Shown: positions 1 through 9,602, counted from the first letter of the stretch. The stretch: DNA of 58,920 bases from a virus (IMGVR_UViG_3300027782_000095:1-58920), one strand, 5' to 3'. The notes: generated by a model not told the origin, from the sequence alone. Numbers and translations are program-made.

Positions 1-1194
1 TCCAATCTCATGAGCATTAATAACCAAACCTGAGTTAACAGCTTCACGCTTGATAGCTTCGTTAACAAGCTTCATACCACCCAAACCAGTTTGAACAATC
101 AACTGACGTTGAGGATCTGGTCCTTTAAATTCAACCTTACCATTGAAGAAGTTGAATAATTCAGATTTAAACAAATCCAAATTGAAAGTACCACGATTAT
201 ATATACGCTTGTAAGAGTTATCTAATTGCTTCCAAAGACCCACTGATAAACGAATATCATCTGGACCATCTTGCTTAACTTTACCACCTTGTCCCCACAT
301 TAAGTAAGTTTCGATGTCATTAGCAATCTTAGTCAAATGAGCTGCTTCTAAAGTAGTCAAGAAAGAACGAGTTAATTGACCTGATTGGTATGCTTTTTTA
401 ACATAGTCCTTACCCATCTTAGAAGCCATATCTTCCAAGTTAGTAATAGAAGGATCAGGATTTTTGTCAAAGTTTCTCCAAAGTTCAATAACTGGAACTG
501 TACCATCAGCTTTCATTCCACCTTTCATCATCAAGTCAGCACGACTAGAGATTGAATAATGAACGTGAGCTTCAGCACCACCAACGTAGTTGTAGAACTC
601 TCTAAATCCTGCAGACACTGAACCAATGTCAGAGAATCTTTCGCCATACTCACCACGAGCAGAACCTTTTCTAAACACTCTTGTACCAACTGTAATGTAT
701 TTGTTGTCCAAGAATTTAGTGTTGTCGTTGTTTACCAACTGTACTGTGTATATGAAACCATCTCCTGCTGGGATAACATCATCAGCAGTGATGTACATTT
801 CCACACCATTGTACTTGTCATAAGTGATGATATCACCATGACCAAAAGAACGTTTGTTTAATTTAATCTTGAAGGTTTGACCATCAACGCCTTTAGTTGC
901 ATTCTGAGGATCAAGATCTTCAATGATGTAAGGTAAGTCCTGTGCTACAGGAATTTGCCATTTGTATTCACCACGTGCGTTGTCTACCATAATCACATTC
1001 TTACCACCAAAAGAAGACATTTGATAAAGAGGCATTTCTACCTTTTGTACCATTGCCCACAAATCAACTGGACCTAAGTCAGTTGGCTCTGCAGATTTTA
1101 GTAAGTTAGATAAGTGATATGAATCCACATGTGAACTCGTATGATACTGAGTGTCACGTAGGAATATACCATTGTTTAAAACTGGGGTTGCCAT
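1..1194 (-). CDS. Major capsid protein, crAss-like (3' end off window)
   Basis: The reading frame stays open from an ATG at 1194 to the left edge, giving 398 residues of a protein that begins MATPVLNNGIFLRDTQYHTS. The overall sequence and the position just downstream of portal and a scaffold-like gene fit the HK97-fold major capsid protein of crAss-like phages, which is about 490 residues long, so the C-terminus is missing. Codon choice is unlike most neighbours (frequent GGT, CGT, AAC, TTC), as expected for the most abundant virion protein. The start is preceded by an A/T-rich stretch without Shine-Dalgarno, as is normal in Bacteroidota. Family assignment is by recognition and context; no search was run. 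Confidence 0.85.
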   Translation of the reverse strand, partial: MATPVLNNGIFLRDTQYHTSSHVDSYHLSNLLKSAEPTDLGPVDLWAMVQKVEMPLYQMSSFGGKNVIMVDNARGEYKWQIPVAQDLPYIIEDLDPQNATKGVDGQTFKIKLNKRSFGHGDIITYDKYNGVEMYITADDVIPAGDGFIYTVQLVNNDNTKFLDNKYITVGTRVFRKGSARGEYGERFSDIGSVSAGFREFYNYVGGAEAHVHYSISSRADLMMKGGMKADGTVPVIELWRNFDKNPDPSITNLEDMASKMGKDYVKKAYQSGQLTRSFLTTLEAAHLTKIANDIETYLMWGQGGKVKQDGPDDIRLSVGLWKQLDNSYKRIYNRGTFNLDLFKSELFNFFNGKVEFKGPDPQRQLIVQTGLGGMKLVNEAIKREAVNSGLVINAHEIG

Positions 1195-1225
1195 AGGGCT
1201 TAAAATTTAAGGGTTAATAAAATTA

Positions 1226-2497
1226 TTATCGTTTAAAAATATTTGTTTGTCTAGTTATTTTTTTAGGCTTATTTTGTTCTTCTTCTTCGTGATATGTAGA
1301 AATATTCTTACGAGCTTGTTCTGTCTTTAATTGTCTTACAGTTTGTTCAACTGCTGCATTCTTACCCTGTTTTTGTAAAGATTGACGATAGTCATCAGGG
1401 CTAGAAAGTAACCAAAGAGCTTCAGCAATTAATTCATAATTGGGCTCTACATATTGATACTTCTCTAAAAGATGTCCTAACAAATTAGTAGGTCTACCTG
1501 ATACAGAAGGATATTGAGGTTGAACAAGTCCTGAATAAAGAAATGCTTGAGTTTTTTTATCAAGTTTCATTCCACTTATCTCTCCAGGTCTAAGTGCTTC
1601 AAATACGTTTTGTATATATGCACTAGCTGCTTGTTCTTGTTGTTGTCTACGTTGCTCTTGTTCAGCAAGTTGTGCATGAACAATTTGTTCTTGCATTGCA
1701 TCCAACTTTGGTTTGTATTGTTTAGCTTTCTTTTCAAGAGATCCAAGATCTCTAAGAGTGGCTATTTCTTCTTCGATATCTTCAGCATCTTCTCCACGAG
1801 CTTGTAAAAAGTTTCTTATAATAAGCTCTTGATCATAATCATCATTAGGATCAAGCTCTCTCACTTGTTCTGTTTGAGCTAAAGCTTGAAATAGTCCTTT
1901 AAGATCTTGACCACCATCTGCTACATACTTAGCAGCATATTGAAGTTCTTCTGGAAGACTCTTAAAAAATTCAGCAGGTGTTTGAGAAGCCACTTCACTT
2001 TTAAGATTATCAACATTAGCTTTCCATAGTTCATCTACATCTTTTTCAGATAGATTTCCTAAGTATTCATCTAACGATTGTTTCTTTTCATCATAGTCAT
2101 CAAATGCAAACATTTCATTTGATTCTATTCTTTTCTTTAGAAACTCAACCAATCCAGACTTTTCTGTTTTTGGTCTTCCTTTTTTAGGAGTATCATCTTC
2201 TTCTAGCTCATCTGTAATGTCGCCATCCAAAATGTCACTTAGAATTTCTTTAGCTTGTTCTTTAGATACTAGCTTTTCTTTAATATCACTTTCCTCGTCA
2301 CCTGTTAAAGGTTTATCAAGAGCAGAAGGTTTATCTAAGAAAGTAAGATCTGTTGTGTTTTTACTGAATAGATTTGGTTTTGCTTCTTCTTTAGAAGGAG
2401 TGACAATACTGTCAGCACCAGGAGCTCCTAACCAGCTATCAATATCTACATCTATTTGTTGTACAGAAGTCTGTACATTTGTTTGATTTTCAGCCAT
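1226..2497 (-). CDS. Acidic coiled-coil protein, probable capsid scaffold
   Basis: This 423-residue acidic protein lies between portal and capsid, the usual place of a scaffolding or capsid-assembly protein. The N-terminal half is rich in Asp, Glu and Lys with a basic KKGRPK stretch near residue 105. A Gln/Glu/Arg-rich helical segment around residues 275-295 looks like a coiled coil. A conserved-looking globular part (LRPGEISGMKLD, QPQYPSVSGRP) follows before a basic tail ending in TRQTNIFKR. No catalytic motif is visible. Role is inferred from position and composition; the crAss-like lineage has an equivalent gene here. Confidence 0.6.
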   Translation of the reverse strand: MAENQTNVQTSVQQIDVDIDSWLGAPGADSIVTPSKEEAKPNLFSKNTTDLTFLDKPSALDKPLTGDEESDIKEKLVSKEQAKEILSDILDGDITDELEEDDTPKKGRPKTEKSGLVEFLKKRIESNEMFAFDDYDEKKQSLDEYLGNLSEKDVDELWKANVDNLKSEVASQTPAEFFKSLPEELQYAAKYVADGGQDLKGLFQALAQTEQVRELDPNDDYDQELIIRNFLQARGEDAEDIEEEIATLRDLGSLEKKAKQYKPKLDAMQEQIVHAQLAEQEQRRQQQEQAASAYIQNVFEALRPGEISGMKLDKKTQAFLYSGLVQPQYPSVSGRPTNLLGHLLEKYQYVEPNYELIAEALWLLSSPDDYRQSLQKQGKNAAVEQTVRQLKTEQARKNISTYHEEEEQNKPKKITRQTNIFKR

Positions 2498-2594
2498 AAT
2501 ATATATTGGTTTTTTATGTGTATCTCTACATTAATAATATACTAATTTAAACTCTAAAAATTTACAAAATCTTTTTAAATCACACCTAAGCTAT

Positions 2595-2614
2595 GGATAA
2601 TAGAGCTATAACTA
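2595..2614 (-). repeat. 20-nt exact repeat, copy 1 (portal-scaffold gap)
   Basis: Read on the minus strand, TAGTTATAGCTCTATTATCC begins a few bases after the portal stop codon and about 100 nt before the scaffold-like gene. The same 20 bases occur at 19791-19810 on the plus strand, again at a gene end and about 70 nt before the next start. The shared placement relative to transcription suggests a promoter or RNA-level signal, but the function is not known. Confidence 0.6.
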
Positions 2615-2616
2615 TT

Positions 2617-5364
2617 CTATTTCTTTTTAGCAGATCCAGGCTTATCATATTTATTCTTATTTTCTTTAGCTATTTGAAGTTGTTTATTAGCTATATCTTT
2701 TTGAGTTTGAATCTTTTGTCTTTCTACATCTAGTTTATCATCTGATTGTTGTTTTTCTACAAGGTGGGTTTCCCTTTTAAGATTCATTTCATCTTGATAA
2801 CGTTGATCATCTTGAATCTTAGCCAAAGCATCCACATAATCAGATTGCTGGTTTTGGTTAATATCCACTCCTGCACCATACCCTGCAGCTCTAATTTCAG
2901 CCACAGTGATGTTAGTGTCTCTATCTTTTTGAGATTCATCAGATTTAAATTGCATTTGCATTTGCAATTGTTTCTCTTGAGATTGTAACTGCTCTTGTTG
3001 CATTTGTTGTTGATGCTGTTGTTCTTGTTGTTTTTGTTGCAGCATCTTCTCTTCTGTACCTTTAAGAACACCTGTAAGCTCAGCAATAGACTCTGATTTA
3101 ATAATATTACCAAGATCAAATATAGAAGCACCACTAGTGTTATTCTGTATAGCTAGTTGTTTAAGCTGTTCCATAATAGCACGAGAATTAGTTTTAGTAG
3201 AACAGAAGATGTTAAGATCTCTCATAAGAAGATCTGTACCATTCATTTCAAAGTTCATCTTTTCATCAGCTGTAGTGATGTATTGAAGACGTACACTAGG
3301 TTTCTTAGAATGATAATACTGTGCTAAGTCAGTTCTCATTTGGTGTACACGAGGCATTAAGTTATCACTATGCTGTATAAAGTATTGTTCTGTCTGTGCA
3401 TAAGAAGCATTCATAGCTTGTTCTATACCTGTAGCAGTTTGTTGCTGAGCTATCTGCATTCCCATACGTTGCTCATTCAATCCTATTACAGCAAACGCTT
3501 GTTGTTTAAAATAGTTACCTAATTGTATCCTAGACATTAAACGTTGAGTTTGTTCTAGGTTTAACACTTGATAATGTTGGAAGTTAAGAGCATTCTCTGT
3601 ATTGGTGATTGAAGTATCCAATGGTAACATTTGAAAGTTCTTCATAGCAACATAAGCTTTAGCCAGATTATTTTTACCCCAATCTTCTCCTAATGAGTGA
3701 CGAGGTAAAGCATTCTGGTCTAACATAATCACTGTGCCTAGTTCATCAACCAAGATGTCTGCTATTTGATTATTTACTATGTTAAAACCAATTTGATATG
3801 GTTTCATAAGATCTACAAGACTCACTGAACGTGTGTTTCTATCTCCAAACACTGATCCTTCTACAGGAAGCTTACATCCATAAAGTGTTTGATCTCCTTT
3901 AAATTGGAAAGGAATTCTACCTGGCTTACCTCCTTGTAACCCAAGATAGATGGGATTGATACCCCCTGGGTTATTTACACCCCAAAATGCAGGTCTATTT
4001 GGTCCTATCTTCACACCACCCCATGTTTCATTAATCCATATCCAATCAATATGGTCCCCATATATAAGATTATCTTTAGTTTTTTGTTTATATACAGCTG
4101 TGTTATACATAGGTTTATCAACCATTTTATAATCTTCTGTAATAACTTCTTGAATTATTTCCCCATCTTCAGTGATTTTAGTAAGATGGCCCACTTTCCT
4201 TTGACTTTTCCAATAACAATGTGTAACACGAAGCATATGAGATTTACCAAAGTCTTGAAGATCTTCACTATCAGATAGGATCCACTCAGCAATATCACCA
4301 GTGCCAAACTTAGCATCATATAAAGAAGTAAACTGCCTATAAGCAAGTGAAGGAAGTTGAGTGTTCCACTCATGAGATCTTGTAGGGTCATAATATGTAC
4401 CATCATTTTGATATCCAGAAACTGCATAACCTGCAGAACGTACAGGATAGATAACTTCAAGAGCTTCTAATTGATCTTGAGTCATCATCCATCCATACTT
4501 ATCTAATACGTCTGATACAGACATCATATCAATCTTACCCACCCAGTTACCCTGAGATATGTAACGTACATCTGGGCTCTTATGGTAGAATGTAAGTAAT
4601 GGATTCCATAATTCTAATTCATAATCTTCTTCGCCTAAAGCAAAATGCCAAAACTCTCTATCAGTGATGAGCATATCTCTAAAAGCTCTTTCTTCTAGTT
4701 CTTGCATTTTAAATCTTTCATCATCCACTCTCATTTGGTGAGTGGCCCATTGTTCTATCATAGAACGATAGTCCTTATTAAAATAAGCTTGTATTTCTGG
4801 AAGTGTTTTAAGTTTTTCAGGAGATGATTCTTGCTGAGCTTGTTCAGAATTTAAATCAAGTCCCATCTCAGTCATCTTAGCCATTATTTTATTTTTGGCA
4901 TCATCAAGCAAAGCATCTTCAATCATTTGCCTTTTCATATCAAGCATCTCATTATAAGACTGATCATCTACAGCTCTAAACATTATTCTTGAAGTTCTCT
5001 TAGAGAATTCATTTGTAAGAACGTTTACAACGCTAGGAATAATAGGATAGAATTTAAGCTCTAAAGCTGATGCATCCTCTTTTGTAAGTGTGTCTATAAG
5101 ATCAGCCATCTCATTATTTTCCTCCACTATATAATCAGTGCGATCAATAATACCTTTAGCTAATTTATAGTTTTTCATTAGACGTCTTGCATTACGTCTA
5201 AGTTGTTTCATTCCCTGAAACTCTAACCAGTCAAGATTCCATGCTCTCCACTGATCATCTTTATCAGCTTGTGGTAGAAATTGAATAGGTTGCGTAAGCA
5301 CACCCATCTTGTGGTATTCTACTTTCTTTCCAGCTTTAAGGTCTAATGCGTTATATACTTGCAT
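2617..5364 (-). CDS. Portal protein
   Basis: A 915-residue protein placed directly between the terminase and scaffold-like genes. It has the long helical architecture of crAss-like portals: an N-terminal region with Trp-rich and Arg-rich segments (DQWRAWNLDWLEF near 40; MKQLRRNARRLMKNYKLAKG), a middle beta-rich wing (MIQ and YGDHIDWIWINETWGG region) and an extreme C-terminal coiled coil rich in Gln (about residues 760-800) ending in a basic KYDKPGSAKKK tail. It would form the dodecameric vertex channel through which the terminase packages DNA. The gene starts at ATG 5364 after an A/T-rich leader. Assignment rests on length, order and family resemblance rather than a catalytic motif. Confidence 0.8.
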   Translation of the reverse strand: MQVYNALDLKAGKKVEYHKMGVLTQPIQFLPQADKDDQWRAWNLDWLEFQGMKQLRRNARRLMKNYKLAKGIIDRTDYIVEENNEMADLIDTLTKEDASALELKFYPIIPSVVNVLTNEFSKRTSRIMFRAVDDQSYNEMLDMKRQMIEDALLDDAKNKIMAKMTEMGLDLNSEQAQQESSPEKLKTLPEIQAYFNKDYRSMIEQWATHQMRVDDERFKMQELEERAFRDMLITDREFWHFALGEEDYELELWNPLLTFYHKSPDVRYISQGNWVGKIDMMSVSDVLDKYGWMMTQDQLEALEVIYPVRSAGYAVSGYQNDGTYYDPTRSHEWNTQLPSLAYRQFTSLYDAKFGTGDIAEWILSDSEDLQDFGKSHMLRVTHCYWKSQRKVGHLTKITEDGEIIQEVITEDYKMVDKPMYNTAVYKQKTKDNLIYGDHIDWIWINETWGGVKIGPNRPAFWGVNNPGGINPIYLGLQGGKPGRIPFQFKGDQTLYGCKLPVEGSVFGDRNTRSVSLVDLMKPYQIGFNIVNNQIADILVDELGTVIMLDQNALPRHSLGEDWGKNNLAKAYVAMKNFQMLPLDTSITNTENALNFQHYQVLNLEQTQRLMSRIQLGNYFKQQAFAVIGLNEQRMGMQIAQQQTATGIEQAMNASYAQTEQYFIQHSDNLMPRVHQMRTDLAQYYHSKKPSVRLQYITTADEKMNFEMNGTDLLMRDLNIFCSTKTNSRAIMEQLKQLAIQNNTSGASIFDLGNIIKSESIAELTGVLKGTEEKMLQQKQQEQQHQQQMQQEQLQSQEKQLQMQMQFKSDESQKDRDTNITVAEIRAAGYGAGVDINQNQQSDYVDALAKIQDDQRYQDEMNLKRETHLVEKQQSDDKLDVERQKIQTQKDIANKQLQIAKENKNKYDKPGSAKKK

Positions 5365-5369
5365 GATTA

Positions 5370-5519
5370 TTAATTAGTTAGGGTAATATATTCATAGTTA
5401 ACATAGGTGACATCTCTTGGTCCTGTTGTATTTGTAAATATAAAAGTTCCAGCATTCCAATCTGTAATAGAAATTGTTATGCTATCTGATGTTTTTAAAG
5501 GGACTTCTTGGTTGTGCAT
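5370..5519 (-). CDS. Small beta-rich protein between terminase and portal
   Basis: An uninterrupted 49-residue frame starts with ATG inside the last 38 nt of the terminase gene, in another frame, and ends five bases before the portal start. The product begins MHNQEVPLKTSDSITISITD and is rich in Thr, Ile and Tyr in alternating patterns typical of beta strands. It fills what would otherwise be a 117-nt gap in a tightly packed operon, which is the main reason to believe it. No family is recognised; a small head or decoration protein is possible but unproven. Confidence 0.5.
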   Translation of the reverse strand: MHNQEVPLKTSDSITISITDWNAGTFIFTNTTGPRDVTYVNYEYITLTN

Positions 5520-7689
5520 ACACTGAAGGTTTAAGTTTTGATTGACCCATGTGTCTAAAGGGGCCCCAATTTAATTTACTAATTTTTTGGCTATTTGCCA
5601 AGTTTTCTTTATTGGTCTCAATACGTTTAGATAGGCCTCTATTAGATTGTTGCACTTTAGCAAAAGCTATAAGAGCACAGAATGCTACAAGTCTATCCAC
5701 ATTGACACCTTCTCTATAAGCCTGCATTTCTTTTAGAAGCATGGGATCTGGTATTCTTTCCACCCCATAAATGGTTTTTACAATGGTTCCATCTGGTAGA
5801 GTTTCATTGTCAAGTTCTTCTTTAAGAAATTCAATACCATAAGATAGAAGGTTTCCTTTAAATAATGTACCCACATTCTTCCAGCCATATTCTTGAAACA
5901 CATTTCTATTAGCTCCTATATCTTTTAAGAATAATATCATATCTTTAGGAACCAAGTATTTTTGTCTCTTTCTAGATATCATATACTGTATAAATAAAGC
6001 TACGTTATTTTCCACAATTGTCCAAGCATTATACCACTCTATAAGAAGTTCTAGTCTTTCATGGGTTTTATTAATGTCATCAAATCTTCCACACCAGCTA
6101 GCCACTAAGCCATCTCGTTCTATAGAATTTTCTACATCTCCATTACCATTGTCTTTAATAACCTCTACAGCATTTTTGTAAACATATATAGCACATAAAG
6201 AATCAGAAGTGGTTGTTTTACCTTCTCCTACAGGATCTACAGAGGCATAATACATTCCAAATGAAGGATTGGGGTGAGGTCTTTCATATACACATATTAC
6301 ACCTTCTTTATCTTCTGTTCTCTTAGAAATAGGAAATTCCATTATAGGAATCTTTCTGGATTGCTTATCTATAATCTTTCCTTCAGCATTTCTAGAAAGC
6401 TCAAGATATTCCACTCCATAGTTTTTATCACTAATACGTTGTAATTGTTTAGATACTAAGTGTGGAGGGAATACACTTATCTTACGTGTAGCAAAAGCTT
6501 CTTCTATAGTACGAGGATGCTGAGATATTGTAAGCTGGTAAGCAGCTGGATCCATGTTCTTCTTAGATTTTTCAAACTCTTCGTCAAGAGCAACTAAAGC
6601 TTCTTCCACTTTAGAGTTACCATATCCATCTATATAAGGAGGCATAGACCACTGTTCTGGTATAAATAATCCTGTTTTACCTATACTACCATCTCCATCT
6701 AAAAGATTTGATTCCACTGCATAGAATCCATTTTCTTCTGGATGTATGATGTATTCTTTAAGAGGTTCACATTGATCAAGATCACCTACAGATCCTGCAG
6801 CAATAAACTGTCCTGTGATGATATGGCCTGATTTAAGGGCTGGTTTCATAAACCCATAGGTGTCATTCATCTTAGGAGCAATACCCCCCTCCTCATGAAA
6901 GAAATACGTTACAGGTCCACCCACACCATTGGTTGGATCTTTTTCAAAAGAGTAAGAGTTAATTGTAGATTTTAATCCTCTATAAGTATCACGATTATTT
7001 ATTCTCACTTTAATTTGCTGTTGCCATGCTCCCACCTTATCTGGCTCAGCTGGTCTATACCAAGCAGTGTGTTCATTTAAGAAGTTTTTGTATTCATTAA
7101 GAAACTTCCAAGATCCTTTCTCATTTATATAATCTTTTAGACTTGCTCCTATCTTTAACACAGCACCTTCTTCAAACCAATATTGATTAAGTAGTTTAGC
7201 CATGTGGAAATAAGAAGAAGCTATCTGACGTTTCTTTAAAATAATAGCATGCTTATAATGAAGTTCTCCTAAAATTTCATAGAGAGCCATGTGATACTGA
7301 GCATCCCTGACTTTTGCAAAATCAAATCTTTTTTCTTCTTTATCATAGATTGGCAAGAAATTAAGCCACATATAATAGTCTCTAGATAGATACCAAGTGT
7401 AATCTCCACTATGAATAATAATGCCAGTGCGACATTTGTTTTTTTGATCATCCCAATATGTTATAAAGTCTTTACTCTTTAATGGGGCATGACAATAATA
7501 TCCTTGCTTTTGAAACTTACGTCCTTCAGCATTGAACATTAAACTGTCTTCATTAAATTCATACTTACCAGGTTCTTTAAACAATGGTAATAGAAAGTCT
7601 CTGAATTCTTCTCTTGTAGGAAATTCAGTGACAGACCATTGGCCATCTTTGTATGTAGGTACTTCTATAAAGTTACTTGATTTCTCCAC
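5482..7689 (-). CDS. terL: Terminase large subunit
   Basis: A 735-residue packaging motor with an N-terminal ATPase and C-terminal nuclease. The nuclease domain shows YASVDPVGEG around residues 481-490, whose Asp485 fits the first acidic residue of the RNase H-like site; VENNVALFIQY supplies a second acidic element and DRLVAFCALIAFA near 690-700 contains the third Asp. The Walker B-like strand ends in FFHEEGG (about 263-269). The position of the P-loop carries KKRQIASSYF (about 152-161) instead of a GxxGxGKT motif, a deviation typical of this terminase lineage. It acts with portal to cut and pump DNA. Upstream genes overlap or abut it in one operon. Confidence 0.88.
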   Translation of the reverse strand: MEKSSNFIEVPTYKDGQWSVTEFPTREEFRDFLLPLFKEPGKYEFNEDSLMFNAEGRKFQKQGYYCHAPLKSKDFITYWDDQKNKCRTGIIIHSGDYTWYLSRDYYMWLNFLPIYDKEEKRFDFAKVRDAQYHMALYEILGELHYKHAIILKKRQIASSYFHMAKLLNQYWFEEGAVLKIGASLKDYINEKGSWKFLNEYKNFLNEHTAWYRPAEPDKVGAWQQQIKVRINNRDTYRGLKSTINSYSFEKDPTNGVGGPVTYFFHEEGGIAPKMNDTYGFMKPALKSGHIITGQFIAAGSVGDLDQCEPLKEYIIHPEENGFYAVESNLLDGDGSIGKTGLFIPEQWSMPPYIDGYGNSKVEEALVALDEEFEKSKKNMDPAAYQLTISQHPRTIEEAFATRKISVFPPHLVSKQLQRISDKNYGVEYLELSRNAEGKIIDKQSRKIPIMEFPISKRTEDKEGVICVYERPHPNPSFGMYYASVDPVGEGKTTTSDSLCAIYVYKNAVEVIKDNGNGDVENSIERDGLVASWCGRFDDINKTHERLELLIEWYNAWTIVENNVALFIQYMISRKRQKYLVPKDMILFLKDIGANRNVFQEYGWKNVGTLFKGNLLSYGIEFLKEELDNETLPDGTIVKTIYGVERIPDPMLLKEMQAYREGVNVDRLVAFCALIAFAKVQQSNRGLSKRIETNKENLANSQKISKLNWGPFRHMGQSKLKPSVYAQPRSPFKNIR

Positions 7690-7936
7690 GTGTAATATCT
7701 TCTATAATATCTATGTCACCTTTACTCTTATGTAAAAGGTCTAATAATGTATTTAGATGTTTACTTCTAAGAACACCTGCATGTTTATAATCATTCCAAT
7801 ACTCATTGTATGTTTCACGTGGAACAGCTGCCCACTGTTCATTAGTTGAATTATAATGAAATACCCAATCTTCTAAATAAGCTAAATCAGCTGGTTTATA
7901 ATAAGGTTCTTCGTCTTGATAAACTTCTTGTTTCAT
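7673..7936 (-). CDS. Hypothetical protein upstream of terL
   Basis: An 87-residue protein starting MKQEVYQDEEPYYKPADLAY and overlapping the terminase start by 17 nt. It is acidic and rich in Tyr and Trp (WVFHYNSTNEQWAAVP). The ATG at 7936 is preferred because it follows an A-rich leader and clears the upstream gene; an ATG at 7957 would add seven residues and overlap that gene. The position fits a small terminase subunit, but no helix-turn-helix is evident, so the role is left open. Confidence 0.65.
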   Translation of the reverse strand: MKQEVYQDEEPYYKPADLAYLEDWVFHYNSTNEQWAAVPRETYNEYWNDYKHAGVLRSKHLNTLLDLLHKSKGDIDIIEDITRGEIK

Positions 7937-7946
7937 ATTATTTGTT

Positions 7947-8459
7947 TTATTGATCATATGCTAAGTTTTGTCCACCTCTTACAGATGATTGTTGTTCTTC
8001 CATAAGATCTTTATACACTCCTTTAAATGATTGTCTCACTGCATCATACTTCTCTGCCATTCTGAGAAGTGCAGGACTAGATCCATCTCTACCAAATGTA
8101 AGTTGTTCTGTTGCCATACTTTTAGCCATATTATCTAAAAATATTTTTATCCCAAGATATGCTCTGTATGTAGGAGTTTGATAGAGTTGTTCACATCTCT
8201 TTAACCCAGCCACTATAAGATCATCATCAACACTAAAGTCAGCATCTATTTCTTTTAAGATGATACTTTCTTTATCTGTTTCTTGTATATCAAAGAAAGG
8301 ATTCATATCTGGATTGGGGCAAGTCATATAAAAAAAGTAGGCATATATAGTGAGATGATCATCTGGGTGAACATCCATTATATCTTTAAGAAACTTTAAT
8401 GTGTAACAGTGTTCACTAGGAATCACTTTACCATTACTTACATCAAATAATCTAATCAT
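7947..8459 (-). CDS. Conserved phage protein of unknown function
   Basis: A 170-residue protein, mostly helical, beginning MIRLFDVSNGKVIPSEHCYT. Features include a TCPNPDMNPFFDI segment, a long central helix with LKRCEQLYQTPTYRAYLGIK, and a C-terminal charged helix. Its place among head genes next to terL suggests a packaging or head-assembly role, which is inference only. It overlaps the next upstream gene by 8 nt and is certainly co-transcribed with it. Confidence 0.65.
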   Translation of the reverse strand: MIRLFDVSNGKVIPSEHCYTLKFLKDIMDVHPDDHLTIYAYFFYMTCPNPDMNPFFDIQETDKESIILKEIDADFSVDDDLIVAGLKRCEQLYQTPTYRAYLGIKIFLDNMAKSMATEQLTFGRDGSSPALLRMAEKYDAVRQSFKGVYKDLMEEQQSSVRGGQNLAYDQ

Positions 8460-8730
8460 TTTTTTCTTCTTTTAAAAAGTCCATGTTACGTTTTGCATTA
8501 GGTGGAATCTTTTTTACTATTTCATCTAGTCTTTCACAATCCCATCCTTCTCCATTCATTGGGTTTCCCCATATCCTTACATCATCAGAATAAAAATGTT
8601 TAATAACACCTTTGGGTAGTCTCACTACCCACACAGTGTTTATATTAATTCCATAATCTATAATAAACATGGCTTCTCCATCACCTAATGGTGTATGGAC
8701 TTCTACTGTTGGGTTTAGTTGTAATATCAT
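8452..8730 (-). CDS. Hypothetical protein, small beta-barrel-like
   Basis: A 92-residue protein. Residues 1-45 alternate hydrophobic and polar residues (VEVHTPLGDGEAMFIIDYG, then TVWVVRLPKGVIKHF), resembling a small beta-barrel of SH3 or KOW type. The C-terminus is helical and basic. No family can be named with confidence. It overlaps the downstream gene by 8 nt. Confidence 0.6.
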   Translation of the reverse strand: MILQLNPTVEVHTPLGDGEAMFIIDYGININTVWVVRLPKGVIKHFYSDDVRIWGNPMNGEGWDCERLDEIVKKIPPNAKRNMDFLKEEKND

Positions 8731-8731
8731 T

Positions 8732-8968
8732 TTATCCTAATAAACTTCTATTTTGTAATAAATCTCTTTTAGCTGATGTCATAGACATGCCTCTTAAAAA
8801 GGCTTGGTTTTTTAATTCATTATCATGTATCCATGATATGATGTTCTTTCTTTTATGGTCTTCACTCATATAGCATTTTCTTGCTGTGCCAGCAGGAACA
8901 ATGTCCCCATTAACATACAAGTCTAGTATTTCTGCTATTGTAAGTATATTATTTTCCTGAGTATTCAT
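8732..8968 (-). CDS. Hypothetical protein
   Basis: A 78-residue protein beginning MNTQENNILTIAEILDLYVN, with a predicted helical N-terminus that could be a degenerate helix-turn-helix and a basic C-terminus. Its start lies within the last 20 nt of the PhoH gene, indicating translational coupling. No function can be assigned. Confidence 0.55.
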   Translation of the reverse strand: MNTQENNILTIAEILDLYVNGDIVPAGTARKCYMSEDHKRKNIISWIHDNELKNQAFLRGMSMTSAKRDLLQNRSLLG

Positions 8969-9602
8969 AGTCTAAAATTTTACCCACTAGATCACTCCTG
9001 TGGTTATGTTTTAATTTAATCCATTTAATTCCATCAATCTTTTTAGAAAGATCAATAGCATAACTAAGTCCATTAAAGTCATCTTTAATATCCTTTTGTT
9101 CATTATCGCCATTGATTATAATCCTACCATTCTTTCCAAGACGTGTAAGTAGTGCAAGCATTTCTGCCTTAGTCAAATTTTGGGCTTCTTCCACCACAAG
9201 TACATCGTCAATAGTTTTGCCACGTATAAACTGTACAGGTAGTGCAATGACTTTTTTATCTTTGATAAGATCATCAATTTTAGTTTTATTATAACACTTA
9301 ATAAGGTTTTCTTGAAAGGCTTCCAAATATGGGTTGAACTTTTCATCCAAGCTCCCAGGCAAAAAGCCAAGAGAATGACCAACTTCAACAGCTGCACGTG
9401 TAACATATATGTTGTCATATTCTTTTTTGAATATAAAGTCAAGAGCTGTTTGAGCTGATACAAGACTCTTACCACAGCCTGCTCTACCTGTTATCACCAC
9501 TATTTGATTTTCTCTTATTAGTCTTTTAGCTTCTTTCTGTTCATCATTAAGAGTGATTTCATATTTAATTTCACTTTTTAAAACTTTTTTCTTTTGTTCC
9601 AT
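8949..9602 (-). CDS. phoH: PhoH-like P-loop ATPase
   Basis: A 217-residue ATPase of the PhoH family, which is common in phages and tied to RNA metabolism and phosphate stress, although its phage role is unsettled. The P-loop GRAGCGKS is at residues 39-46. The family segment RAAVEVGHSLGFLPG follows, then Walker B DDVLVVEEAQN near 138, the LTRLGKNGRIIINGD sensor stretch and an Arg-finger-like KHNHRSD. Length is that of the bare PhoH domain with no PIN or KH fusion. The stop codon of the upstream nuclease overlaps the start by one base. Confidence 0.88.
   Translation of the reverse strand: MEQKKKVLKSEIKYEITLNDEQKEAKRLIRENQIVVITGRAGCGKSLVSAQTALDFIFKKEYDNIYVTRAAVEVGHSLGFLPGSLDEKFNPYLEAFQENLIKCYNKTKIDDLIKDKKVIALPVQFIRGKTIDDVLVVEEAQNLTKAEMLALLTRLGKNGRIIINGDNEQKDIKDDFNGLSYAIDLSKKIDGIKWIKLKHNHRSDLVGKILDYEYSGK

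Noticed and set aside
626-823. Plus-strand frame inside the capsid gene
   Set aside because: It is the antisense of a clearly coding capsid sequence.
2784-3134. Second long frame inside the portal gene
   Set aside because: It is a shadow of the Gln/Lys-rich portal C-terminus in another frame, rich in Leu, Asn and Cys; no start context or protein pattern supports it.
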